The notes beneath the pieces are model-generated. The model was not told the DNA's origin and made no database searches. It saw only the letters and a program-made list of their open reading frames with translations. Made by a program: the position numbers and the translations under genes. 64,000 bases of DNA from contig WLMZ01000005.1 of NCBI GenBank assembly GCA_009726095.1, positions 1 to 64,000 on the forward strand, written 5' to 3'. Positions 56,616 to 64,000 of this stretch are shown here, piece by piece; within the stretch, counting starts at the first letter, position 1; each line of letters starts with the position of its first letter. This stretch comes from Actinomycetota bacterium. GTDB taxonomy: Bacteria > Actinomycetota > Acidimicrobiia > Acidimicrobiales > Ilumatobacteraceae.

Positions 56616-58217
56616 TCAGGCCGCACCTCTACGAGGCCGCTGCGACTGCCGCTTCTGATTGGCGGGTACCGCATAGGAGTAGGAGTAGGAGTAGCCGTAG
56701 CCGTTGCGCCCGGCTGACTCCTCGACGAGTACGAGCAGAATCTGCCGCTCGGTCAGCGACCGCAGGGTTTCAACCGTGCTGTGCGCCGCAGCAGCATGAG
56801 TTCGTCCGACGCGTGACACCAGCACGATGAGGTCGGCCTGAGGCACCAACTCGAGGACCTCGGCCGTGGAGTCCACCGGCGAGGTGTCGACGACCACCAC
56901 GCCCGCACCGATCTCGGCCATTCTCGGCAGGAAGCCAGCGGTGATGCGCGCCAGTTCACCCGGCGATTCCTCCACCCCCGCCAGATCGAACAGAACGAGG
57001 TCATCAACGACGCCGTGATTGAGCAGCAGAGCCGGTGGCATCGTGCTGATGCGCGCCGGGACCAAGCCACCGACGTCGGCTACCTTGCCGGTGATGTATT
57101 TCGACAGCGTTGGTCGACGGAAGTCGGTGTTGACGGCAACGGTGCGCACACCACTCTCGGCAAATGCTGCGGCCAGGTTGGCTGCCACCGTGGTCTTGCC
57201 ATCACCCGCCCCCGCAGACACGACCAGGATCACCGGCACTCGGCCAGCGTCCTGGGCCACCCCGTGCTCGACGAACGACACCACGCTGCGCAGCTTGCGA
57301 TAGGCATCGGACAAGACATCGTGTCGTCCCGGAATGGCCACGAGGCCCTGCGGGAAGTCCTTGACCATCGGGATCGAAGCCTGGGCGCGGAGGCCGAAGA
57401 TGGACTCGGCCTGAGCGCGACTGCGAATGGTGGAGTCGACCCGGCTGAGCAGCATGGCAATGCCAATGCCGGCGAGACCACCGACGATGCCACCGAGCAC
57501 GCCGCGGCTGGTGCGCGAAGACGGCGCAAGCAGGCCCTTGCGTGCAATGGGGATGGCCTCGGCACGTTCGAGTGTCGCGAGCTGCAGTTGCACAGCGGTC
57601 ACCTGCAGGGCGTCGTACTGCTCGAACACGGCGCTGTATTGGCGCGTCAAGCCGTCGAGTTGGGCGGAGAGCACCGGGTCGCCCGGCCGGGTGGCCAACT
57701 GCGCCGAGAGCTTGTCGATCTTGGCCTTCAGGTCGTCCTGGCGCTTCAGCGAACTGCTGATCCGCTCGGTCTGCAGGATGTCCTGGCGCTCGACGAGATA
57801 GCTGGAGAGTTCGTCGGCGAACGTGTCGGCCACGGCAACCGCCTGCTCGGCCGAATTCTGCGTGGTGCTGAGCCTGATGGAACCGCTCTCGGGATCGACG
57901 GTGATCTTGATCTGCGCGGCAAGCAGGGCCGGCGATCCCTTGAAATCCAGCTTCACGGCAGCGCGATGAGGTACCTCGCCCGTGGTTGCAAACAGCTTGA
58001 TCTGGTTGAGCGACACCGGATTGGCAACAATCGTGCCCACATCGGCCGAGTTCGACAACAGCAACGTGTGCGCCGCGTTCCAGTGGTTGACCGCATCGGT
58101 CGCTGCCTTCGGTGCTGGCAGGGCTCCGACGAGAGCGCCCAACGCCACAAAGGTGAGTACCACCCACCAGCGGCGGCGGATTCCATCAAGAACAATTCTG
58201 GCGTCCAGAACACGCAT
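56616..58217 (-). CDS. Wzz-type chain-length protein with BY-kinase-like domain (copy B)
   Basis: 533 aa. Same plan as copy A: TM1 (WWVVLTFVALGALVGAL), coiled-coil, TM2 (VLGGIVGGLAGIGIAMLLS), ATPase with Walker A VSAGAGDGKTT, A' VAVNTDFRRPT, B VVVDTSPVDSTAEVLELV. Again Asn replaces the first Asp of A'. The tail is GYGYSYSYSYAVP, a richer Tyr cluster than copy A and a better autophosphorylation target. It forms an operon with polymerase-like copy B. Confidence 0.88.
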   Translation of the reverse strand: MRVLDARIVLDGIRRRWWVVLTFVALGALVGALPAPKAATDAVNHWNAAHTLLLSNSADVGTIVANPVSLNQIKLFATTGEVPHRAAVKLDFKGSPALLAAQIKITVDPESGSIRLSTTQNSAEQAVAVADTFADELSSYLVERQDILQTERISSSLKRQDDLKAKIDKLSAQLATRPGDPVLSAQLDGLTRQYSAVFEQYDALQVTAVQLQLATLERAEAIPIARKGLLAPSSRTSRGVLGGIVGGLAGIGIAMLLSRVDSTIRSRAQAESIFGLRAQASIPMVKDFPQGLVAIPGRHDVLSDAYRKLRSVVSFVEHGVAQDAGRVPVILVVSAGAGDGKTTVAANLAAAFAESGVRTVAVNTDFRRPTLSKYITGKVADVGGLVPARISTMPPALLLNHGVVDDLVLFDLAGVEESPGELARITAGFLPRMAEIGAGVVVVDTSPVDSTAEVLELVPQADLIVLVSRVGRTHAAAAHSTVETLRSLTERQILLVLVEESAGRNGYGYSYSYSYAVPANQKRQSQRPRRGAA

Positions 58218-58277
58218 CCAGTCTGTAAGGGGAGAACAGGGACGCTGGACCTAGTCGGCGTCGAGCCAAGAGCGTAG

Positions 58278-58307
58278 TGCCTGATCGGGAGCCGGGGATA
58301 TCAGGCA
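58278..58307 (-). terminator. Inverted repeat over the stop of the LPVTG gene (terminator candidate)
   Basis: TGCCTGAT and ATCAGGCA form a perfect 8-bp stem with a 14-nt loop. The stem includes the gene's TGA. No T-run follows, so it may act as a mRNA 3' hairpin rather than a full intrinsic terminator. Confidence 0.35.
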
Positions 58308-58780
58308 GCTGATGCTGGCTTGCGCCGACGCACGGTGGCAACCGAGACCATGCCAACGCCCGCTGCCAGGGCCACGAGGCCGATCTGCAATGGGAACGAG
58401 CTGTCAGAACCAGTAACGGGCAGCGGCACCGTACTGGGCACGGGGGAAATCGAGAGCTGGGAGGTGGCCGTGAGACCGCATTCCGGTGGCGAGGTCGCTA
58501 CGACGACGTAGACGCCAACCACCGCAGGGGCGACGATGACCAGGCTGGCGTGGCCGCTGTCGTCGGCAACAGCCGTGCCGACCACATTGCCGTTGACCGT
58601 GAAGGTGACCGTCGTGCCGGGACAAAACGCGTTGACCGACAGGGTGACGTTCGAGCCGGGCTGCGGCGCATCGTTGCTGATGTCGATAGCCGGAGGGTTG
58701 ATTGGATAAGCGAACGCTGCGGCGCTGCTACCGAGCATCGGTAGAGCGGCTGCAAACAACAGCAGGGCAATTTTGCGCAT
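58301..58780 (-). CDS. LPVTG-anchored surface protein
   Basis: 159 aa from the ATG giving MRKIALLLFAAALPML, fixed by AGGAAGG eight bases upstream; the track start is 49 codons longer and lacks a ribosome site. A signal peptide ends near AAAFAYP. The mature part is one Ig-like/beta domain (APQPGSNVTLSVNAFCPGTTVTFTVNGNVVG) with two Cys, then PVPSTVPLPVTG, a hydrophobic helix and VRRRKPASAA. The sorting tail closely resembles that of the small protein at 15317. It sits between the two halves of polysaccharide module B. Confidence 0.85.
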   Translation of the reverse strand: MRKIALLLFAAALPMLGSSAAAFAYPINPPAIDISNDAPQPGSNVTLSVNAFCPGTTVTFTVNGNVVGTAVADDSGHASLVIVAPAVVGVYVVVATSPPECGLTATSQLSISPVPSTVPLPVTGSDSSFPLQIGLVALAAGVGMVSVATVRRRKPASAA

Positions 58781-58788
58781 GACCTGAA

Positions 58789-58795
58789 CCTTCCT
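58789..58795 (-). promoter_or_regulatory. Ribosome binding site AGGAAGG
   Basis: Eight bases before the ATG at 58780. It decides the start of the LPVTG protein over the much longer open frame. Confidence 0.75.
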
Positions 58796-58935
58796 CGCGA
58801 ACTTGTGCAACACGCTAGCAGGCTTACGGCTGAAGCGATAGTCCGTCGTGTCAACGGTTGACGCGGCGCATCGTCCTGCGACAGCCCTCAATGGTAGCGT
58901 CGGTGTCCTTGGGCGGACAGCAGACACCAGTCGCC

Positions 58936-61194
58936 ATGGACCAGACCGTCACCAACAGGCGCATCGTCTTGGCCATTGCGGTGTCGGCCGCTGGGGGCAT
59001 GGTGGTGGCTGCTCCGTCACCCACCGGCGCACGTACGATCGACATTGCGCTCATGCTCATCGCAGGCACGGCATCCGTGTGGTGTGCAGCCAGCGCGCCA
59101 TGGTGGGCCATCGCCCTCGGCGCCACCGTGGCAGCCGGCGCTGCACCCACCACCGTCTTGGCAGCCGTCGCCATCGCTGCGGTCTTCTTGGCCTACGCGA
59201 TCGGCTCCACGCGCACACCAGCCCCATGGGCACCGACGATCGCTGTCGGGATCATCATGCAGGTCCTGGCCCGACTCGGCAACGTGCACGCCTTCGCCAT
59301 CAGTTCGGCGATCGGCATCGCGGTCATGGCAGCGCTCTCGATGTTCGGGCTGGCCTCGATACCCCAGCGGCGACGCCGTTGGACGATGGCAATCGTCGCC
59401 GGTCTGGGCCTGAGTGCTGTCTTGGCTGCGGTGAGCTTCGGCCTGGCTGCCCGATCGGCGCGACCGGCGCTCGAGCAGGGCAACCGGCAGGCCCATCAGG
59501 GCATCTCCGAGTTGGCCAAGGGTGACATTGCTGCAGCCCGAGCGTCGTTCACCGAGGCGGCCGCTTCGTTCGCCCGGGCCGATGGCGACATGGGCGGGCT
59601 GATGGCCCAGCCAGCGCGATTGGTGCCTGGCGTGGCGCAGAACCGCAACGCCGTTGCCGACCTCACCTCTGGCGCCAGCAACACCAGCCACACCATCGCC
59701 GAGGAGCTCGCCGCCATCGATCTCGACAGCCTGCGCGTGGTGCACGGCCGCATCGACATCGGCGCCATCCGCTCGCTCGAGCAGCCGCTGCGGCGCCTCA
59801 ATCTGGCTCTCGACGAACTCGACCACAGCGTGGCGGCCTCCGACAGCCCGTGGCTGGCGGGGCCGCTGCGGCGCAAGTTGCTGAGCCTGCAGGGCGACAT
59901 CGACACACAACGTGTCCGCGGCGAGAACGCACTCGCGGCCGTGCAGCAGGCCCCGGCGCTGCTGGGTGAGGGTGGCCAGCGGGTGTACTTCATCGCGTTC
60001 ACCACGCCAGCCGAGGCCCGCGGGCTCGGCGGCTTCATGGGTAACTTCGCAGAGCTCACCATCACCGACGGATCGCTGGACATGACCCGCTTCGGGCGCA
60101 CCGGCGAGTTGAACCAGGCCGGCATCGGAGCTCGGGTCACCGGCCCCCCGGACTGGCTGGCGCGTTACGGGCGGCTCGGCTTCACCAATCAGCCCGGCGG
60201 AGTGGCCGGCAACACGGCGTGGTCGAACATCACGGTGTCCCCTGACTTTCCCTCGACTGCACAGGTGATCAGCGAGCTGTACCCGCAGAGCGGCGGTCGC
60301 CACGTCGATGGTGTCATCAGCATCGACGCGGCCGGTATCGCCGGGCTGATCAAGCTCACCGGCCCCATCGCTATCCCTGGGCTCGACCGGGAACTCACTG
60401 CCGACAACGCAGCCGACTTCATCCTGCGCGATCAGTATCAGCTGGCCGACGGAGCCGGCCGTCAGGACCTGCTCGACACCATCGCACGCACGACCGTCGA
60501 GCAACTGCTCGGAGGTACCATCCCCGGGCCGGTCACGGTTGGAAAGGTGCTCGGTCCCCTTGCCTCGCAGGGCCGCATCACCATGTGGACCGAGCATCCG
60601 GCCGAGCGGGCGATGCTGCACGACATCGGCATGCTGGGAGAGCTACCCGTGCTCGACGGAGGCGACGGCCTGGCGATCACCGTCAACAACGCTGCGCCGA
60701 ACAAGATCGATGTGTACGCGGGTCGCGACATCAGCTACAACGCCAGGCAGGACCCCGCAACGGGCACTGTCTCGGCCGAACTGACGGTGGTGCTCACGAA
60801 CACCGCGCCGGAGCAGGGACTGCCCGAGCTGGTCGCGGGCAACGCCTTCGGGCTGCCGGCCGGCGCCAACCGCATGTACCTCAGCGTGTACACGCCGTTG
60901 CAGATGACGGCTGTCTCGCTGGACGGCACGACCATCGGAATGGAAAGCGCTCGCGAAGGTGCGTGGCACGTGTACTCGCAGATCGTCGAGGTGCCACCGG
61001 GTGGCAGGCGCACGCTCAGCGTTCGCCTCAACGGCACTCTGGCCGCCCACCGGCCCTACTCGTTCACCGCCCGACCACAGCCACTGGTCATCCCCGAGAC
61101 ATGGACCATCGATGTGCTCGATCCGGCCGGCCGGCCAGTAGCGGCCTTCCACGGACCGCTCCAATCCCGCAGGACCATTGTCTCGTCCCCCTAG
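58936..61194 (+). CDS. DUF4012 membrane protein (copy B)
   Basis: 752 aa from the ATG giving MDQTVTNRRIVLAI; upstream starts in frame are possible and no ribosome site is clear. About six TM helices lie within the first 200 residues, then the DUF4012 core: ALLGEGGQRVYFIAFTTPAEARGLGGFMGNFAELTI, WSNITVSPDFPSTAQVISELY, SIDAAGIAGLIKLTGPIAIPG, and the beta C-terminus with VVLTNTAPEQGLPELVAGN. Aligns end to end with copy A but lies on the opposite strand relative to its Wzz partner. The stop sits in a 13-bp triple repeat. Confidence 0.83.
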   Translation: MDQTVTNRRIVLAIAVSAAGGMVVAAPSPTGARTIDIALMLIAGTASVWCAASAPWWAIALGATVAAGAAPTTVLAAVAIAAVFLAYAIGSTRTPAPWAPTIAVGIIMQVLARLGNVHAFAISSAIGIAVMAALSMFGLASIPQRRRRWTMAIVAGLGLSAVLAAVSFGLAARSARPALEQGNRQAHQGISELAKGDIAAARASFTEAAASFARADGDMGGLMAQPARLVPGVAQNRNAVADLTSGASNTSHTIAEELAAIDLDSLRVVHGRIDIGAIRSLEQPLRRLNLALDELDHSVAASDSPWLAGPLRRKLLSLQGDIDTQRVRGENALAAVQQAPALLGEGGQRVYFIAFTTPAEARGLGGFMGNFAELTITDGSLDMTRFGRTGELNQAGIGARVTGPPDWLARYGRLGFTNQPGGVAGNTAWSNITVSPDFPSTAQVISELYPQSGGRHVDGVISIDAAGIAGLIKLTGPIAIPGLDRELTADNAADFILRDQYQLADGAGRQDLLDTIARTTVEQLLGGTIPGPVTVGKVLGPLASQGRITMWTEHPAERAMLHDIGMLGELPVLDGGDGLAITVNNAAPNKIDVYAGRDISYNARQDPATGTVSAELTVVLTNTAPEQGLPELVAGNAFGLPAGANRMYLSVYTPLQMTAVSLDGTTIGMESAREGAWHVYSQIVEVPPGGRRTLSVRLNGTLAAHRPYSFTARPQPLVIPETWTIDVLDPAGRPVAAFHGPLQSRRTIVSSP

Positions 61195-61220
61195 CTCGTC
61201 CCCCTAGCCCGTCCCCCTAG
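61182..61220. repeat. 13-bp tandem repeat x3 over a stop codon
   Basis: ctcgtccccctag twice and cccgtccccctag once. The first TAG ends the DUF4012 gene. As 13 is not a multiple of three, the three TAGs fall in the three different frames, so any readthrough or frameshift would also be stopped. Confidence 0.95.
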
Positions 61221-61303
61221 AGGCGACCGGCGGATTGCGGTAGTTTCACTGGCGTGATCATTTCCCACGGCTCGCCAACACCAGCCGTCGGGAAGGGGCG
61301 CTG

Positions 61304-62302
61304 TTGACACTCACACCGTTTCTGCTCGCCGCAGCGATCAGCATGGTCGGTGTCCCGCTGGTTCGTCTGGTTGCGCTCCGTATCCGGTTGGTCGACATCC
61401 CGAACGATCGCTCGTCGCACCAATCCGTCACCCCGCGCGGGGCAGGTATTGTGGTCGTCGCTGCTGCGATCACTGCGCTGGCGACCTCGCTCGATGGATG
61501 GTCCCAGGCAACGACGGGTGTCGTTCTGGGTGCCTTCCTACTGGCTTGCCTCGGGCTGTCCGACGACATCCATTCGATGACGGCACAGGCAAAGCTGATC
61601 GCACAGACGGTGTTGGTCGCCATCGCCGTCCCGTTCCTGCTGCAGTCGTTCACCGGCCCATCCTGGTGGTTGTTCGGCTTCGGCATCGGCGCCGCGTGTT
61701 GGTGTCTGGCCTACGTGAATGCCTTCAACTTCATGGACGGCATCAACGGCATGTCGGTTGCGCAGGCGACCATTGCCGGCCTGGGCATCGCAGTGGTCGG
61801 GCACCGCTGGGACTTCCCATTGCTCACGGTCGCCGGATTGGCCGTGGCCGGGGCGGCGTTGGGCTTCGCCCCGTTCAATGTGCCGGTCGCCAAGATCTTC
61901 CTGGGTGACGTCGGCGCCTACTTCATCGGCTTCTGGTTGGCAGCGCTGCTGATCCTCGAACTGCGCGTCGGGGTGCCCACCGAGGTCGCGATCGCTCCGT
62001 TCCTGCTGTATCTCACTGATACCGGGGCCACCATCGTGCGCCGAAGACGCAAGGGCGAAGAACTGCGCCTCGGACACCGTCAGCACGCCTATCAACAGCT
62101 GACCGACGCCGGATGGTCGCAGATATCGGTATCGGCGTTGGCGGCCCTCGTCATGGCCGGTGGGACCGGGCTGATGATCACGCTCGATCACAGCTCGGCG
62201 CTGGTTCGCAGCGCCGGATTCATCGTGTCGTTGATCCCCGTCGTGGGGTTTGTGCTGTTACCTTCGGTGCTGTCACGGCGGGCGCAGGTCAACCCAACGT
62301 GA
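61304..62302 (+). CDS. WecA/MraY-family undecaprenyl-phosphate glycosylphosphotransferase
   Basis: 332 aa starting at TTG, with GGGAAGGGG upstream. About ten TM helices. Family motifs: CLGLSDDIHSM (DDxx metal site), YVNAFNFMDGINGMS (NxxNxxDGIN), FLGDVGAYFIGF, and the cytoplasmic loop LGHRQHAYQQL. It transfers GlcNAc-1-P or a related sugar phosphate from a UDP-sugar to undecaprenyl phosphate. It is a second type of initiating enzyme beside the PglC-like one and may serve another glycan. TTG starts are usual for weakly expressed genes. Confidence 0.92.
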   Translation: MTLTPFLLAAAISMVGVPLVRLVALRIRLVDIPNDRSSHQSVTPRGAGIVVVAAAITALATSLDGWSQATTGVVLGAFLLACLGLSDDIHSMTAQAKLIAQTVLVAIAVPFLLQSFTGPSWWLFGFGIGAACWCLAYVNAFNFMDGINGMSVAQATIAGLGIAVVGHRWDFPLLTVAGLAVAGAALGFAPFNVPVAKIFLGDVGAYFIGFWLAALLILELRVGVPTEVAIAPFLLYLTDTGATIVRRRRKGEELRLGHRQHAYQQLTDAGWSQISVSALAALVMAGGTGLMITLDHSSALVRSAGFIVSLIPVVGFVLLPSVLSRRAQVNPT

Positions 62303-62334
62303 CGATCGTCGTCCGATAGAACACAGGTCTTGGA

Positions 62335-63423
62335 ATGCTTGGCAGGGTGCTGTTCATCGCCAACGGGGCCCGTGGGTCAGCCGCTGCAACGCGTGCTGAG
62401 CGCATCGCAGCTGCGTTGCAGCCCGCCGACACGCTGATCCTGTTGCGCAACGGAGCCTCACGGCGGTCAGCGGCTGGTCTGGTGCGTCGCGCCCGAGCGT
62501 TCGACGCCGACCTCGTGTACTGCGTCGATCTCGCCGTCGTTCCGCTCGCGGTCGCCCTGCTGAGCCACCCGCGAACGTCGATGATCGTCGACACCGGCGA
62601 CCACCCATCCGCGTATTTCCGCCAAATCCGCGCGCCGCGCTGGAAGCAGTGGACGGCCCGGGTGATGGAGGAACTCGCGTATCGCCAATCGGCGGGCATG
62701 GTCGTGAGGGGCCCACATCACGAGGCGGTACTACGCGGCCACGGCGTGACGAACATCAGGCTCGTACCCGATGGCGTCGACCTCGCTGCCGTGCAAGCCG
62801 TGCCCGACCCCTCCCTGCGGTCCACGCTCGGACTCGCCGACGTGTTCACCATCGGCATCGCAGGGCGCTTCACGTGGCACGAAGCGATGGGCGGCGGCCT
62901 GGGCAGCGAAGTCGTCCAGACACTCGCCCGCATCAGGGACCTCCCGGTGCATGCAGTCCTGATCGGCGAGGGACCCGGCCTCGCCCATTTGCGCCTGCTG
63001 GCTGTCGAACTGGGCGTGTCCGACCGGCTACACATCCTCGGGCCAGTTCCGTACACCGACTACGGCCGGTACGTGAGCCTGATCGACGTCGCCCTGATCA
63101 CCCAGACGAACGACCCATCAAGCTGGGTCCGTACCACCGGCAAGCTGCCCGGGTATCTGGCACTCGGCCGTTACATCCTTGCATCCGCCGTGGGGACCGC
63201 TGTGGGCGTGCTCCCCGATGAGATGCTGGTCCCATATCACGGGGCATGGGATCCCGGGTATCCCGATCGTCTGGCCGAGCGCATCCGCGACCTCGTGGCC
63301 CACCCGGCACGGCTGCAGGCCGGGGCAGCGCTGACAGCGCTCGCAGAACCGTTCTCGTACGACACCATCAGCCAACAAGCGGCTGCGTTCATCCGCGAGA
63401 TCCTCGACCGAGCAACGCCGTGA
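62335..63423 (+). CDS. Family 4 glycosyltransferase
   Basis: 362 aa. The N-domain is short (LFIANGARGSAAATRAERIAAAL). The C-domain begins FTIGIAGRFTWHEAMGGG, followed by HAVLIGEGPGLAHLRLLA, RLHILGPVPYTDYGRYV and the donor-side SSWVRTTGKLPGYLALGRYILASAV, where the usual acidic E-x7-E is replaced. A GT4-like enzyme with an atypical donor loop. 32 bp after the WecA-like gene. Confidence 0.8.
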   Translation: MLGRVLFIANGARGSAAATRAERIAAALQPADTLILLRNGASRRSAAGLVRRARAFDADLVYCVDLAVVPLAVALLSHPRTSMIVDTGDHPSAYFRQIRAPRWKQWTARVMEELAYRQSAGMVVRGPHHEAVLRGHGVTNIRLVPDGVDLAAVQAVPDPSLRSTLGLADVFTIGIAGRFTWHEAMGGGLGSEVVQTLARIRDLPVHAVLIGEGPGLAHLRLLAVELGVSDRLHILGPVPYTDYGRYVSLIDVALITQTNDPSSWVRTTGKLPGYLALGRYILASAVGTAVGVLPDEMLVPYHGAWDPGYPDRLAERIRDLVAHPARLQAGAALTALAEPFSYDTISQQAAAFIREILDRATP

Positions 63424-64000
63424 GGATCCTGTTCGTGAATCCCGGCGGTGATGCTGCGGGCGGTGCCGAGCGCAGCCTCGAACTGCTGGTACGCGGGCTG
63501 GTGGACCGCGGCCACGATGCCGCCTTCATGAGCCTGACCGCCGGGACAGCGGCAGCAGCATTCGGTGCTGCGGGCGCAACCGTGTTGGCCGACGGTTTCG
63601 ATACGGGCCTTGCCGGCTCCGATCGCCACGCTTCGAGTGCCCGGTTCGCCCTGAACGCTGCGTCCATGACAGGCGCTGTGGTGAGAATGGCGCGAGGCGT
63701 CAGCGCAATGGCTGCCAACTACAATGCTGACATCGTGCACAGCAATGGTCTCCGCAGTCACGCCCTGACGCCGTACCTTGCCCGCCGCTGGCCGGTTGTC
63801 TGGTCGTTGCGCGAGCGACCCGCCAACGGCACGGCGCGCGCCATCATCGCCGCAACCTCGCGCTCGACCTCGGCCATCGCTGCCACCTCCAACTTCGCCG
63901 CGCAGAGCGTGTCGCACTGCCGACGGCCCGTCTACGTGGTCGACGACCCGATCGAGCCGATGCAGTTCGTCGGCCGCGCCCAGGCCCGCAGCGCACTCGG
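63420..64000 (+). CDS. Family 4 glycosyltransferase, N-terminal part (cut by window end)
   Basis: Not in the ORF track because it has no stop in the window. It starts at a GTG overlapping the preceding stop (GTGA) and reads VRILFVNPGGDAAGGAERSL, the GGAE Gly-rich loop of GT4 enzymes. IVHSNGLRSHAL and VVWSLRERPANG are later N-domain strands. About 193 residues are visible; the donor-binding domain is beyond the edge. Confidence 0.83.
   Translation, partial: MRILFVNPGGDAAGGAERSLELLVRGLVDRGHDAAFMSLTAGTAAAAFGAAGATVLADGFDTGLAGSDRHASSARFALNAASMTGAVVRMARGVSAMAANYNADIVHSNGLRSHALTPYLARRWPVVWSLRERPANGTARAIIAATSRSTSAIAATSNFAAQSVSHCRRPVYVVDDPIEPMQFVGRAQARSAL

Noticed and set aside
59017-60621. 534-aa minus-strand ORF
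   Set aside because: Antisense of DUF4012 copy B; no start signals or motifs.

Overview
The window is a GC-rich actinobacterial chromosome segment. GTG and TTG starts, ATGA/GTGA gene overlaps, the tmk-holB and topA neighbours, a topoisomerase I with a Lys/Ala-rich tail, small LPVTG-anchored proteins, and DUF4012 plus Wzz/kinase-like proteins together suggest Actinomycetota, plausibly Acidimicrobiia. The class-level placement is inference. No integrase, transposase or CRISPR array was seen.

Layout. (1) 1-5.6 kb: a very large secreted TIG-repeat protein and a membrane-anchored pentapeptide-repeat protein, both on the minus strand, then tRNA-Thr(CGT). (2) 5.7-15.6 kb: mostly housekeeping genes: a PPOX-type flavin/F420 protein, holB, tmk, an EamA-like permease, topA, an MMPL transporter, rsgA, and a small LPVTG surface protein. 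(3) 15.9-37.5 kb: an envelope or exopolysaccharide island. It holds a FlaA1/CapD-type nucleotide-sugar enzyme, a DegT aminotransferase, a GT4-GNAT fusion, many GT2/GT4 and GT11-like glycosyltransferases, an ABC exporter, a polysaccharide deacetylase, acetyl- and methyltransferases, a sugar epimerase and a nucleotide-sugar dehydrogenase. One glycosyltransferase is broken by an internal deletion; an intact paralogue lies 5 kb away. (4) 37.6-45.8 kb: an unusual cluster of five PqqD-like (RRE-type) domains, two HPr-kinase-like proteins with intact P-loops, two relatives without P-loops, a nucleotidyltransferase, a Tat-signal secreted protein and a YkgJ Cys-cluster protein. (5) 46-64 kb: the assembly part of the polysaccharide locus: NeuD-like acetyltransferase, initiating sugar transferase, GT4s, deacetylase, low-molecular-weight Tyr phosphatase, two copies of a [polymerase-like membrane protein / Wzz-kinase / DUF4012] module, a second LPVTG protein, a WecA/MraY-type phosphotransferase and two more GT4s, the last cut by the window end.

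How it works together (inference). Two types of initiating enzyme (a PglC/WcaJ-like transferase and a WecA-like one) could load undecaprenyl phosphate. The GTs build the repeat unit from sugars made by the epimerase, dehydrogenase, FlaA1 and DegT enzymes. The polymerase-like proteins and Wzz/BY-kinase-like proteins with the LMW phosphatase would control chain length. The only transporter obviously suited to lipid-linked glycan export is the ABC exporter; no Wzx was recognised. The PqqD/HprK/nucleotidyltransferase cluster is the most novel part: its gene families match the tailoring trio of paeninodin-type lasso peptide loci, but no cyclase or leader peptidase is present, and a Tat-secreted protein sits in the operon instead.

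The window is also rich in short tandem repeats. Several lie exactly over stop codons, in two cases putting stops in all three frames.
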